The notes under the pieces: model-generated
The model's input: only the letters and a program-made list of their open reading frames with translations
Told to the model about the DNA's origin: nothing
Database searches by the model: none
Source: Isoetes taiwanensis
Lineage: Eukaryota; Streptophyta; Lycopodiopsida; Isoetales; Isoetaceae
DNA length: 64,000 nt
Reading direction: 5' to 3'
NCBI GenBank assembly: GCA_021234155.1
Contig: JAJEKV010000037.1
Coordinates: forward strand, 1,792,171-1,856,170
Program-made: the position numbers and the translations under genes
Shown: in pieces, positions 44,431 to 55,850 of the stretch
How the letters are laid out: the number at the start of each line of letters is the position of its first letter
Numbering within the stretch: the stretch's first letter is position 1

Positions 44431-47230
44431 AAATTTTTTTTTTTTTTTTTTTGGTGGAAGAACAAAAAAACTATTTAAATTTTTTTTTATTACAAATGAG
44501 TGCTAAGGAAGGTGGAGATAACCCCAAACGTCATCTTTAACATCATCGTGTAACCTTGAAACCAAATACTAGTCATGCAGACGAGATTTAATCTCTTGAT
44601 AAAGGCTAGTAGCAGGAGAGCATTCACCTCTGAAAACAACTGGGCATTTGTTTTTCATATCACCCAGCAAACTAAAGCTCTGCAAATATTAAAAGCCCAC
44701 TATTTAGAGCATGGCCACTTGCGAGGAAGAAGGCTGAGAAGGATTTGCTAGCTAGTGAGACGCACTCGGAAAGACGCATGAACAGGAGCCCAAATGGGTC
44801 GAAGGTGATCGCATAAGATTAGAGAGTGCTCTAATGACTTAAGGGCAGTTTTTGCAAACTGGGAAAAGAGGGCTAATAGCCGGCTTAAAAAAGGTAGATC
44901 CCGACGTTGATTCTCAATGCGCGATGCATAACTTGCCAAAGTAAAAGAGACTGCTTTGGAGGAATGTTCTTGTCCCAAACCCTGGACCAAACAAGCCGAT
45001 GACTGGCATCTGGAATTGCTAGTTGCCAATGAGGTGAGGGAAGCCAAGAACGCTGCATACTGAGATGCTTGTAGAAATTTCTGACAAAGTCAACAGTCTA
45101 CGGATACTCTGCACACACGCAGGAATTGGAGCGTTTAAAGCCCACAAGGCACTACATTTTTTCCAGTTGAGCAACCACCCAGATGCCAGAGAGAAAATGT
45201 TTAGAAGCTATTTAGCTCTATTCAAATTGGTGTGAGTAGCATTGACCAAGAGAAATGTATCATCTGCGAATTGATTGTAGATTATTTGTGAACCATCAGC
45301 CATACTCAAACCTTGGAGGAAGTAGTCATCCATTGCGCATCGAAGAATGTGACAGGCCCTCCACAACAATGGTAAAAAGAAAAGGTGCCAATGGACATCC
45401 TTGTCTAATACCTCTCCTCACTAAAAATATGTCAGACCGTAGCAAACTTCAGTAACTTCCATAATATCTCACAAAAGAGTGACTCGAAACACAACTTAGA
45501 CATGATCTGTAGCAGAAAGGTCTAAGACGCACTGTCATAAGCTTTGACAAAGTCAAGCTTGAGGTACACTAATTGTTGCCGAGTCCAATGTTGCCCAATA
45601 CATGCCTTCATAAAAATATGCCGCCCAGGCAAGAAGCCGGATTGGATTCCCCTAGTACGAATTTCAACTTCTAGGTATACGCCTTGTAGACCTCTAGCAA
45701 TAAGGTAATGGGCCTCCAATAAGAAATCGTCTTAGGCTCTTTGACCTTAGGAATCAAAGTGATGATACCAGTGTTCAAGATCTTGTCCAACTGATGAGCT
45801 TGCAAAAGATCTTAATATATCTGCCATAGCAACCCAGATGTCCACTCCCAAGTGATCCTAAAAAACTCCACAAGGATGCCATCCCTACCTGGACACTTTT
45901 CACTTGCCACAAGGTCTATAGCTTCTTAAAGGTCCTACAAAAAATGAGTGGAACTTCTAGGCGCTGCTGTTGTTCAGAAGAAATTATTGAAGAAACTTTG
46001 GACATCACAATTCCTCAAGCTCCATCCTTGAAGGGAAGTGATTCCTTCTCGAAGAAGGAACCAAATGTGGCAAGAAGAATTGTTTCAACTGCTTTGGAGA
46101 GGAGATGAGATCACCATTATCACATTGAAGAGAGGATAGAGCAGAACTTTGTCCTTTATACGAGCAGACTTGAAGAAAGCTTTTGAGCATCTATCACATC
46201 TCTAAGCCAAGAAACTCCTGCTTTTAACTTATTGGCCCTTATCTCTACCTCTTCCAACTCCTGAATTTGTCCCACCAACTCTACTTCTCGAACATGGTGA
46301 ATATTTTGAATCCTCAACTGCTCTAACTCGTTGTATTTCTGCCTCATCACAGCTCTTTCATGCTGGAAAAGTTCATGGTCCCATTGCTTTGCAAAGGATT
46401 CAACATCGCCAAAAGCAAATACTATTGTTTTCTTAAACATGCTTGCAACCCTCTAAGAAGTCCTCATATGCCAAATACTAAGTATTGAGCCTGAAGATGG
46501 TCTTTTTTCGACCATGGATAGGGAGATTATTGTGCTTTATAATCTGAGGATGATGATCTGATACTGTTTGCAACACGCAATTTTACAATGGCGGCCAACA
46601 TATCTGTGTTGTGTGTGTATGTTTGCATAAGACCTACCATGTCTGGCTGCAGCTCTTGGTTCTCCCAAAGGCCCATTAGACCAGGTGAAGCCACCATCTC
46701 CTAGAACCCCAAGAAAATCATACTCAAAGAGAAGTTTGTCCCATTGTTCTTTCTCGAAGCCTGAAACAATGTCGCCACCATCGGGAAACCTGTCAGCTGC
46801 ATCTTCAATCATATTGAAGTTTCCAAGGAGCAACCATGCAACATTATCCCCCCATTTCTTCATTCTATTCCCCAGAGAAGCCTACATGGATGCCCTTTAC
46901 CTAGGCACATTGGACAATGTTGACAATGGCCCACTTGCAACTATCTTCCTTCCATCCATCTACCCCATTTATGATTGGCTATAAAGACGATCCTAGTGTC
47001 CAATGGCTAAGAAATGAAACTCCCACCTCTGGCTCTACTAGAGACACTAGCCAATAACATGCTGACATCCCATCAGATTTAATAACACACCAACAGAGCC
47101 TCTATGGCCTTTATACTCTTGCAAATAGAGAATGTGCAGGTCAGTCTTCTAACTAACTACTTGTGCGGCTCTATATCTTTTTGAGGGGGAGGACTTAAGC
47201 CCTCTAACATTTCAAGAAACAACATTTATT
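44431..47230 (-). mobile_element. L1-type LINE, full-length-like but dead
   Basis: On the - strand, 5' to 3': endonuclease start (NVRGLKSSPSKRYRAAQVV, about 47220), LLGNFNMIEDAADRFPDGGD and GDGGFTWSNGPLGEPRAA (46863-46640), linker (AKQWDHELFQHERAVMRQKY, 46440-46160), RT fingers (TRGIQSGFLPGRHIFMKA, KLDFVKAYDSA, 45690-45525), RT palm QFADDTFLLVN (about 45275-45243) and a C-terminal region (45047-44748). It ends in poly(A), seen as T runs at about 44438-44452. Many stops and frame changes. EN-RT order and the FADD box are typical of plant L1. It mobilised by target-primed reverse transcription in the past. Confidence 0.85.
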
Positions 47231-47451
47231 TCAATAAAGGATCTAGCACACCTGGAGCGCACCTTTCTTTTTTCGCCTGGCACACCATTCAGGGCAACAC
47301 CCATTTTCTCTGCGAACTCCGTTGAATTCAAGAAGGTATTCTCCTCCTCCTATTCTTTTGTTTCCTCTTTTTTTATGTTACCTCTTGGCCTTTCCTCCCT
47401 CTTTTTATCGCACACTTTATTGGCTCCCAAAACTAAGTTCGCAAATCAATC

Positions 47452-47774
47452 GGGTTCGCCCAGGCGAACCCCAACAATTCGCCCAGGCGAACCCGTCGGA
47501 TTCGCCCAAGCGAACCCGCAGACGACGTGGCGGGACAGTCGCGGGCGCGGGACGCCTGCATGGCATTCCTACCGGGTTCACTTGGGCGAACCCAAACCCG
47601 GGTCAGGCTGTCGTGTGGCAGGCATGGCAGATCGCAAGGCCGGATGCCAGAGTCACCTACCGGGTTCGCTTGGGCGAACCCACCGGAGTGCGACCTGACA
47701 CGGCGTACGTGGCCAGGGCAGGACAGTGCGGTATAGGCCACATCACGACCTACCGGGTTCGCCCAAGCGAACCC
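47452..47774. repeat. Left array of six 20-bp palindromes
   Basis: Copies at 47452-47471, 47478-47494 (short), 47501-47517 (short), 47574-47593, 47662-47681 and 47755-47774. Arms are GGGTTCGC / GCGAACCC around CCAG, CCAA or TTGG. Spacers between the last four are about 68-80 bp. Frames through it give repeated GFAWANP-like peptides, which is a side effect of the repeat. Confidence 0.92.
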
Positions 47775-48097
47775 AAGGAGGCCATCTTGCCCAAAAGTTG
47801 GGCGTCTCCAATGGCGCCCGAGTTTTGGCTATGGCCACCAAGAAAGCTGCTGTCAAGGCTGGCACCGGAAAGAAATCTTGGCTTCCTAGGCTGGAGGCAG
47901 CTTGGTAGATCCCGAATGGCTCGACGGATCATAAGTTCCTCCCTTTGCCTCAGATTTGCTTCTTTTTGTCTGGCTTAACAATGCCGGATAAAAATTCGTG
48001 TTTGAATTCAAATATTGCATAGAATTAGTTGATTTGCATCTGTTTTTTCTGGTTTCGCAATGTCGGATCAAATTCTTGAAATAATGCTTAAAATCGA

Positions 48098-48815
48098 TTG
48101 GTTTGTGAGTTACAGATTACCTGGAGACTTCGATTTGATCCGCTGGGGCTGGGAAAGGATCCGGCGTTTTTGAAGTGGTACAGAGATTTCAAGTATAAAT
48201 CTCATAAAACCACCCCTTTGGACCATCCTACTCCTTTGAATCCGTTTGTTCGGATCAGAAAGTTCAACTACAGAGAATTAAAAGCAGCGTGATTTAGCAG
48301 CGCCAGGAAGCTCGGGCAGGGCGGATTTGGGTCTTCCAAACGGGCAGCTTGTAGCAGTAAAGAAGCTTGATGCAAGCTCGATTCAGGGCGAAAGAGAGTT
48401 CCAAAACGAACTTTCTATCATGCAAAGAATTGCGACTTCAAAATTCGTTGTGGGTTTGATCGGATTTTGCTCTTCCGACGATTTAAATGGTAAGAAATTG
48501 CTGGTTTATGAATATATGGATCCCCGGAGCCTGCAGGAATTGTTGTTTGATGTGGGCGATTTGTATCAGGCCTTAAATTGAGAGACCAGATTTGGGATTA
48601 TGCTTGATTTGGCACAAGCGCTTGATTTTTTGCATTCAAAATGCGATCCGCCAGTGATTCACTGCGATGTGAAGCCCAGTAATGTGTTGTTGGATCAAGG
48701 ATTGAATGCGAAAATTGCACGACTTTGGGCTGGCGAGGTTAAAAACAGAGCAATCTGGCGAAGAGGCAGATTCAGGTTTGATTGAACAGGAAAAAATTCG
48801 ATGTGCTAGCCCCGT
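48098..48815 (+). pseudogene. Receptor-like (RLCK/Pelle) Ser/Thr kinase pseudogene fragment
   Basis: Reads a juxtamembrane part (FVRIRKFNYRELKAA, about 48245-48290), a glycine loop remnant (ARKLGQGGFG) with a deletion after it, NGQLVAVKKLDASSIQGERE (ATP lysine, about 48350), KLLVYEYMDPRSLQELL, then DLAQALDFLHSKCDPPVIHC, DVKPSNVLLD (catalytic loop, about 48660-48690) and DFGLARLKTEQSG (activation-loop start, about 48722-48760). It is broken by TGA after KAA, the loop deletion, a TGA at 48578-48580 and a frame change just before DFG. The rest of the C-lobe is absent; the frame runs into the right palindrome array. Wording resembles the Arabidopsis At1g80870/At4g25390 kinase group (recalled, not checked). 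It is cargo of the surrounding element. Confidence 0.85.
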
Positions 48816-48819
48816 GGTT

Positions 48820-49119
48820 GGGTTCCCCTGGGCGAACCCGGTAGGGCACAATCAATGCTCTGCCAATGCTCTGCCAGTACTGCCCGTGTGGCCCCCGCCA
48901 GTGGGTTCGCTTGGGCGAACCCGGCAGGGCATCAATCACAGATCTGCCATCTGCCAGCATAGATCTGCATTACGTCAGAGTAACCCGGGTTTGGGGTTCG
49001 CTTGGGCGAACCCGGTAGCAACGCCATGCAGGCATCCCGCCCTGGCGACGCCCCCGCCACGTCATTTGCAGGTTCGCGTGGGCGAATCCGACGGGTTCGC
49101 CTGGGCGAAAAGCGAACCC
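48820..49119. repeat. Right array of five palindromes
   Basis: Copies at 48820-48839, 48903-48922, 48994-49013, 49071-49089 and a compound copy 49093-49119. The array is inverted relative to 47452-47774, with matching spacers. Confidence 0.92.
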
Positions 49120-49179
49120 GGTTGGCGGCTCAAGTTAGTTTCAGGAGCCGATCGAAGCACCGTCTTTTTATTCCTCCCC

Positions 49180-49730
49180 GTTAGTCTCTTTGTCGAACAT
49201 GTTCCGCTCCTATCCCTTGTTGAAGTCCATATCTAGGTCTATCTCATCCTTGTCATAGTCGGCAGTGCTAGTATCCTGGAAATTTTTCTCTGCTATTGCA
49301 AGCTCGACAACCAGAACCATTGGTCCACCTTCAACGAGCAACTGGAATCTAGTGCTCATGTCAATATATCCTGTGTTGAGACAACATCATGGCCCGTAAG
49401 AGCATTAATATTGTCCTTCTTTCTCCTAAAAGCCTTGATCTCTTTCAGCCCAATTTCGGACATACTAGAGATGCCCTTGAACGGATCCATAAGGCTACTA
49501 CCTCTACTTTGCTGGAGAGCAGGTTGCAAGCTTCCCAATTCCTTCGCTAAGTATGGATGCTGTCGGGGTTCCGGATTCTCTATTGCCTCCCTCGAGCTAT
49601 CGGTTTTTCTTTTCTGTTGCGCAAGCTTATGCATTTTTCAAGCTAGACTTTTCTTCTCATCCAGCATGATCTCGAACTGCTCAAACAATTTGATCTGATC
49701 TTCTACCCTGTCTCAAAAGGAAAGGCTCGG
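49180..49730 (-). pseudogene. Unrecognised gene fragment
   Basis: The - strand encodes RVEDQIKLFEQFEIMLDEKK (about 49705-49650), a stop, then MHKLAQQKRKTDSSREAIEN, LAKELGSLQPALQQSRGSSL and MSEIGLKEIKAFRRKKDNIN (49634-49400). After a frame change come RFQLLVEGGPMVLVVELAIA and DYDKDEIDLDMDF (about 49345-49205). The composition is protein-like, but I do not recognise it. It abuts the palindrome element on the right. Confidence 0.4.
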
Positions 49731-50345
49731 TGGCCCTCCCATAGTGCAGCCCTGCTAAATGCGCCACAAGAAAAGAAGTCCAAGACCTCACACCCCTCCA
49801 TCATAAGGGCCAGATTCGACATGCGGCAGCGGCACTTCTCTATGATATCTCAACTTCCGGCTCCCTTTTTTCAGGGCAACAACTCCCTGATTCCATTGCG
49901 GTAGTGGCAGTTTGAAGCCAGTTCAAAATAAAGGTTTAAGATCTAGTTTTTACAGGAATCTACGGCAAGATTTACATGGCACTTGATTCGAGTTTTAAAT
50001 GCCAGGGGATCACCCCTGTCACTTAAGCGAGAGTTTTGGAGTTAAGGCGGCAGCGTTTTTGGTTTTAGGAGGAGTGTTTTGCTAATTGCTAAATGCTGCA
50101 ATGGAATCAGAAGACCGGTGTTAGTTACGACGTGCCATCCTAAAATTGGTTCACCCAGAATTGACACGCATCTAATTTCCACAGTCGAATCTGGCCCTAA
50201 GCTTCCTTGTTAGGTATATGCAGGTCCTTGCATCCAACTGACTTGAAAGGGCCCTTGTCCATGATGCACCAGGATTCTTTTCTCCCCATAGATGATAGAA
50301 TCAACAACCTGAAATATAAAAATAGTTTCATAATTAGAAATGTTG
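49731..50345. other. Unremarkable stretch
   Basis: No gene supported; the short frame at 50197-50406 (-) has no family resemblance. Confidence 0.35.
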
Positions 50346-50350
50346 AAATG

Positions 50351-50532
50351 AAATTGGGCAGCTCTCCAATTTGACGAGATTTGTTAAAAACTATCATCAG
50401 GGACACATCAAAACTATCAGTGGCAATGTTGCATCACAGGGGATGCCAAATTAGGCGGCCGCCCAATTTGGCACAAGCTTATATTGGAAATGGAGATCTT
50501 AGGAGAGCCAAATTGGGCGATCGCCGAATTTG
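50351..50532. repeat. Three AAATTGG..CCAATTT hairpins
   Basis: Imperfect palindromes at 50351-50372 (AAATTGGGCAGCTCTCCAATTT is 22 nt, arms AAATTGG / CCAATTT), 50446-50471 (arms CCAAATTAGGCGG / CCGCCCAATTTGG) and 50508-50532 (CCAAATTGGGCGA / TCGCCGAATTTG). The last two are 36 bp apart. Confidence 0.75.
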
Positions 50533-50920
50533 AACTTAACTATGAGGCAACAAATCGCACTCAGTGTTAGGGGTCTTCTTGAAAACCTTGTCCTCATTAC
50601 GCAGGTATGAAGGAAGCTTTGTGTACTCATGTTTATGATCCGGATTGTTGAAGCAAAGATCCACCTCCAATGTGATGTCATCAGTGACATGCCCACTTGA
50701 AATTGGTGAACATTCTCAGGCAGTCCTTGACTTCATCTTTCTCGTCCTATAGATGACCATCTACAAATAGTTGTGCCATCTGCTTCATTCTGAGCCGTAA
50801 CTCCTCATCGAGGTGGATGAAGTTGGCATAATCACGTAATGAATTTTCTTTTTTTTTTTTGGTGTCAACTTGGCAATCGTCAGTCAATCCTGCAATCCAA
50901 ATAAGGTGTTTAGTGCTTTA

Positions 50921-51487
50921 TCTTGAGAGGCTTAGGCTCAAGTTTGTTAGAAAATGTGACTTTGGCTTTCTGTGAAACTTCGTCATGTCCAAACCATAGT
51001 TACAGTAATTAAATATTAAGGTGGCCACATGGATTGTCATTATGACTTCTAACTGAATGAGTTAAGATTGGAGAATTCGTAGTAATTGTGTAGTCACTTC
51101 GAATCCTGCCACCTTGGAATGTATATTTAGATTCATAGATAATACATCAAAAGCAACCCCAATCTAGAAATTGGATTCTAGGAGCCTTTTTTGGAAGCAA
51201 CGATCTACATTGGATTATGTAGTCGTAAAGATAGGCATTGTCTGGAATTTGATAAATTAATGCTAGTGCTACTTCTAAATTCAAGGAACTTAACAAGAAA
51301 TACATGTAGACTTTAGTTTGTGCTCATCACCCAACTGGAAAGTTATAGCTAAGGATTGAGTCTTTCACTATAGGCTTATCTGAGAGGCTTAAGCTCAAGT
51401 TTGTTAGAGGATGTGACTTTGGCTTTCTGTGAAACTTCGTCAAGTCCAAACCGTAGTTACAGTAATTAAATGTTAAGGTGGCCACCG
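50921..51487. repeat. Direct repeat pair of about 105 bp
   Basis: GGCTTAGGCTCAAGTTTG to TTAAGGTGGCCAC at about 50930-51028 recurs at about 51387-51485 with seven or so differences, spaced by about 457 bp. It could be a solo duplication or the edges of a decayed element. No coding region. Confidence 0.7.
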
Positions 51488-51845
51488 TCAAGCGCATGTG
51501 ATATGGAAATTTTTGTACATTGGCTCTTTAAACCCATAATCAGAATATTAAGCTGGCACACCTGCAAGCACATATCAGGATGTCGCCTGTGTACGTCCAT
51601 CGCACGTTGTAAGGCAATCTACGGAATAGCGTAAACCGTTAATTGTTGTATAATCGAATTAAATTGAATGGTCTAATGCATATTGTAGAAACTGGATGCA
51701 TCCTAATAGTGCAAGTGTTCTAGGCACATTGACAAAGTTAGATAGATAGAAACACACGGTAAGAGACCGTATTTATATTTATCAAGAGGGTGCTAGATAT
51801 TCTTCAATATGTTCTTCACATTTGGTTTGCAATCTCCTCATATGC

Positions 51846-52050
51846 CAAAGGCTGATGTTTGTGGATAATGTGACTGACATATGTCATGTTTGTGGATGTA
51901 ATTAGGTATGTACTTGAATGTTTGTCACCTACAAAAGCGTTAAGCCAAAGGCTGATTTCTGTGGATAAGGTGGCGAATGTCATGTTTGTGGACATAATTA
52001 GGTATGTAGATGAATCTTTGTCACATATAAAAGCTTTAGTTGTCTACCTA
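51846..52050. repeat. Tandem repeat, two units of about 102 bp
   Basis: GCCAAAGGCTGAT.T.TGTGGATAA starts at about 51845 and 51947. Both units contain GTCATGTTTGTGGA and end near TTTGTCAC.TA.AAAAGC. A third, shorter piece (CTACAAAAGCTTTAATT) follows. Confidence 0.8.
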
Positions 52051-52059
52051 CGCCTACAA

Positions 52060-52750
52060 AAGCTTTAATTATCTTTGAGCTTTGCTGTATAATGGGATTT
52101 TCAAGATTTTTGGAATGGATGTGATTTCCTTTGAAAACAGGTATGATATTGAAAATACGAGAGGCAGATGATAGAAATGTGTGTGATGTGTCATTTTCGA
52201 TTACTCAATCTAGTTTAGTTTAGCTAAGTTTGTGTTGGGCAAGGAATCTGAACTCGTTGGTGTGGTTTCGTTCAGTGGAGTATGTTTTGGCAATAAATCT
52301 GAACTATGTGATGACTTAGAGACATCACTGTAATTGTCCCTTATATGAAGAATTTGCAATGAGCGACAATTGCAATTAATGGTTTCTGATCCATTTAGCT
52401 TAGTCTGCAATGGCATCTAGTTTTACAGTTACTTCAATGTGTGTAGAAGAGGTGCACATTGAGGACTTGAATTATGCAATGCTTTTGGCCAGTGCAATGA
52501 TTCCATTAATTCAGAGATGGAGTTGCCTGAATTGCAGAGTTTATTTTATTTAGAGCCAGGTTCACAAGGAAGTGCAGAAAGAAGTGGATTAGTGGGCAGT
52601 GCAGAAAGAAGTGGATTCGGTTAGAACTTGGTTGGATATCAAGAACTATGGCATTGTACCCATAGATCCCATCTCAATATCCTCAATATTCTGTTTGCAA
52701 TATCTATTTACATAATTACTTAATGTACATCCCTGTTTTGCAAATTTCTC
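52060..52750. other. Intergenic, nothing recognised
   Basis: AT-rich; one short direct repeat of GTGCAGAAAGAAGTGGATT (about 52572 and 52599). No gene. Confidence 0.4.
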
Positions 52751-53172
52751 AATAACCAACACATAACTACCATTGAGACCATTGAATCCAACACATTTAA
52801 ATTAAAATCCCCCTTAAACCCCCTTTGGTTTGGGTGCATATTCACACGGGGGTGACTCAGCACCAGAAATGTTGGATAGGCATATTCACCCCTTATTCCT
52901 TAATCTACAATCGTACATAAAGTTCCTCGTTTGTGGGGTATGCAAGTACAAGATTTGCTATCTTTGTATAACAACATTCACAAAATACTATAAGATTTCA
53001 AGCGAATACTATATGGTGTTGATTTCGTGACGTGCAAAATACAAAAATCACGAGGGCTCTCGCCCTACGTCACCCCCTGTGAATATGCACCCAAACCAAA
53101 GGGGGTTTAAGGGGATTTTAATTTAAATGTGTTGGATTCAATGGTCTCAATGGTAGTTATGTGTTGGTTATT
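52751..53172. mobile_element. Foldback MITE, 422 bp
   Basis: Inverted arms of about 105 bp: 52751-52856 starts AATAACCAACACATAACTAC and 53069-53172 is its reverse complement with few changes. The core is shared with 30737-30948 and 15321-15540. The outside right hairpin GGGCCCTTCGGGCCC is at 53190-53204. Flanks contain GTTATGTGTTGGTT repeats, as near 15770. Confidence 0.88.
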
Positions 53173-53204
53173 ATACTAAAAAAAATTTTGGGCCCTTCGG
53201 GCCC

Positions 53205-55617
53205 TAAAAAAAAAATAAGGACGTAAGAATATTAATTAATGTTAATGGTTGTTATGTGTTGGTTGTTATGTGTTGGTTATGACATAAGAATATATCAATG
53301 TTGTACTATAATTACATTTCTAAGGTTTCCAATTGCATCAAATTAGGAAAGGATGGTGGTTGGGCCATATTTAAAACCTCATAAAACTTGGATAACCACC
53401 ATATTCAATACCATATTGCAACGTATGAACATCAAATTTCAAGTGTAACTATTGTGTAACAAAAGTACCAAGATGATTGCATCATTCCACACTAAGAATA
53501 CTATCCCCAATATGAAGTAATATCGCAAAGATATTTGCAATGACAAACAAATTCTATAATCCACATTCCACGTTATGCAAAAATGTTAGGTATGGAGTTG
53601 GAGTTCATATGGAGTCATCTTGTGAAAAGGATAAATCGGACATGACATCCGGATAAAGGACTCGACATCGGTTTGTCCTAAAATTAGAGAACATTTTCAC
53701 AAATAACAACAAATATTAACTAGGGGGTAATTAGCTTAGTGAAAAATAATTTTTTATTTTTGTATATCACACATACTTTTTTTATACAAGATGACTTTTG
53801 AACATGGACCCGATGATATAGATATCTAGACCATTCGGTTTGAAAATATTCTCATGTCAACAAATGAGATGATTCTAGGATGGATATTCCATCCAGTCTA
53901 TTGTCTCAACCATCCTCCAAACAAGGGATATCGAGCTTATGAACATAACAAAGATGTCAAGTGAAATTATGTGTAGCAAAATTGGCATAGATATCTTTGG
54001 GTGACTAAACACCATACCAATTGAAGCTTCACGGAGAAATATACAAAGATCGTGAAGAGGGCTAATAGTTATTCTTATAATTTAACAAAAGTAACGATGC
54101 CATGTTATTCTATTGATAAGGCCTCTTCCAAATAAACTTCCAAACCAAGGTAGCACAATATAGACCATGTACCAGAACATAATCTCCTATTACGTTTGTG
54201 AATGGAGGGACAAAATAGGAGGCACTTTCATTTTTTTTTTTTATTGGCTACTCCAACTGCAACATTGCTTACCCGCAAAAGCCAATGAAATGCAATTTGT
54301 ACAAATGGAGCAAAATAAGACAAATTTTGTTACACAAAGAAAGTCTAATTCTTGGCCAACAAAATCAGAACAATACTACTCCACGCACCACAAGGCCCCG
54401 TACCATAATAATCCATCTTATAGGGGCTGGTAGGATTGCAAGATCTGCTTTTGAATCTAAGCATGTTCAACACCATGTTTGAAGTATGCAATGAATTAAG
54501 AGGATTTGCTTTGACTGGCTGTTGCAAATGGATCCCTTGAATTGGAACTCAACTCTAATGCAACTCCCATAGCACAAACTACAATACTTGCAAAAATGTT
54601 CACACAAAGAAGGTGATGAACCTTTAGGAGCTCTTAATGTAAGATCTGTCCCGTAAGCACGTGGGCTATGTTTGGGACTATGCCATGCTTATATTAAGGT
54701 GCCCGGGTATCCCGAAGAGAACCTAATCAGAGATTCCTTCCTTCGAGATGTGCTCCAAAAAGTAGGATTGGTTGGCTGCAAGAGTATAAGATTGAAAAGC
54801 CAATTTGCACTTGAATCACCATCTCGCACAAGGTCAAACAGAAATGAAAGAAGTGCATAATGCAGCAAACGTTTTACACCAAGAGGCTTCTAAAGATTCC
54901 GACAAATCTGATCTAGGTGGCGGGACCGCAGAAAAGTGATAAAGAAGACCACCACCGATCGGGGCATATACCGATAAGTAAAAGAAGTAAAAACTCCACA
55001 ATTTCTTTTAGAGGTTCAACCTAAACGAGATAACCATGCTTGGTATTTGGATTCGGTGTGATACTCGGGAGAATAGAAACAAAACACAATAATGTAAACT
55101 GACAATCTGTTTCCAAATCAATTTCAACGGATAAGCAATTACAACCACGGAATCCTCTTCTCTGCAACGCCGATAAAGTAGCCCCCGATAACATACAAAA
55201 CCATGCTGGTCCTTGGCTTGCATGAACATCTAATACAACGGAACATGGTTTGAAATGCAAGGGGGCTAAAAAGGCTGTAGATGGGCGATTCCTGAGCTAG
55301 TAATAATCACGAGATACACTCTACTGGGCCATACGCCAGAGCCCATCCCCCTGCGAGAAAAATGCTATCCCCTGTTACTCCGCCATGTCTATCCGAGAAA
55401 AATGCTTCCTGAAGCTCGGAAAGGAGGTGTTGGGGAGCCATATCTGCTCCAGAATATGAGAGCAGAGAAGTCGATTCCAGAAGAGAGACCATATGCCTCG
55501 AACCCTAAAATATGCCCTTTCGACTCCTGCATGCAAAGGGAGGGTTGTACATATATTTTTCTTGTACATCTCGACAAATACATGGGTGCTAACCATTAAA
55601 AAAGAGTAAAAAATCAA
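53205..55617. other. Intergenic with scattered protein-like frames
   Basis: No supported gene. 54672-54860 (+) and the - strand frames 55008-55635 have reasonable composition but no family resemblance. The latter end at a pyrimidine-rich 5'UTR-like stretch and might be captured exon pieces, since 55618-55755 resembles a Mutator-like end. Confidence 0.3.
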
Positions 55618-55755
55618 TGCAGCATGTATGCGCACTCTAGAAATACTTATTAGTACACTCCATCAGATACATTCACCAAATCATAGCAAAACCATAGGAA
55701 AAAACAGTATAAAAATACAAAAGAAACCCCCTGTTATTATGCTACATATTTCTTG
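55618..55755. repeat. Subterminal segment like that of the 14886-18010 element
   Basis: In the same order as 17795-17925 it has GCAGA/GCAGC.., CACTCTAGA.ATACT.ATTAGTA, CCATGAAATCATA-like, AAAACCAT and GTATAAAA, then AAACCCCCTGTTAT.ATGCTACATATT. It is probably one end of another member of that family; the terminal ATTAGGG part is not seen. Confidence 0.5.
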
Positions 55756-55850
55756 TGCTTCCGCACCTTTGTCAGCTCTATAAAGTTTGTGGATAAGATA
55801 GTTATATACAGAGAGAGAGGTTGGGAATATTATCAACTTTGAACATGCTC

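Larger units (their letters stand above)
47400..49160. mobile_element. Element with palindrome-array inverted ends carrying a kinase pseudogene
   Basis: Two clusters of the palindrome GGGTTCGCTTGGGCGAACCC (variants) lie at 47452-47774 (six copies) and 48820-49119 (five). The clusters are inverted copies of one another. For example the spacer after the third left copy (GCAGACGACGTGGCGGGAC, CGCCTGCATGGC) reappears reversed between right copies 9 and 10, and the outer flank GGCTCC..AAACTAA..TT (about 47421) reappears reversed at about 49130-49155. Between them lies a receptor-like kinase pseudogene. The layout is that of a foldback or Mutator-like element that captured a gene. No target duplication or transposase was found. 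Confidence 0.7.

Noticed and set aside
47375-47978. Proline/tryptophan-rich frames with GFAWANP-like repeats
   Set aside because: Peptide repeats are forced by the DNA palindrome read in several frames and both strands.
48820-49119. CRISPR-like array (palindromic repeats with 58-72 bp spacers)
   Set aside because: Plant nuclear context, spacers mirrored in the left array, only five copies, no cas genes; better explained as transposon ends.
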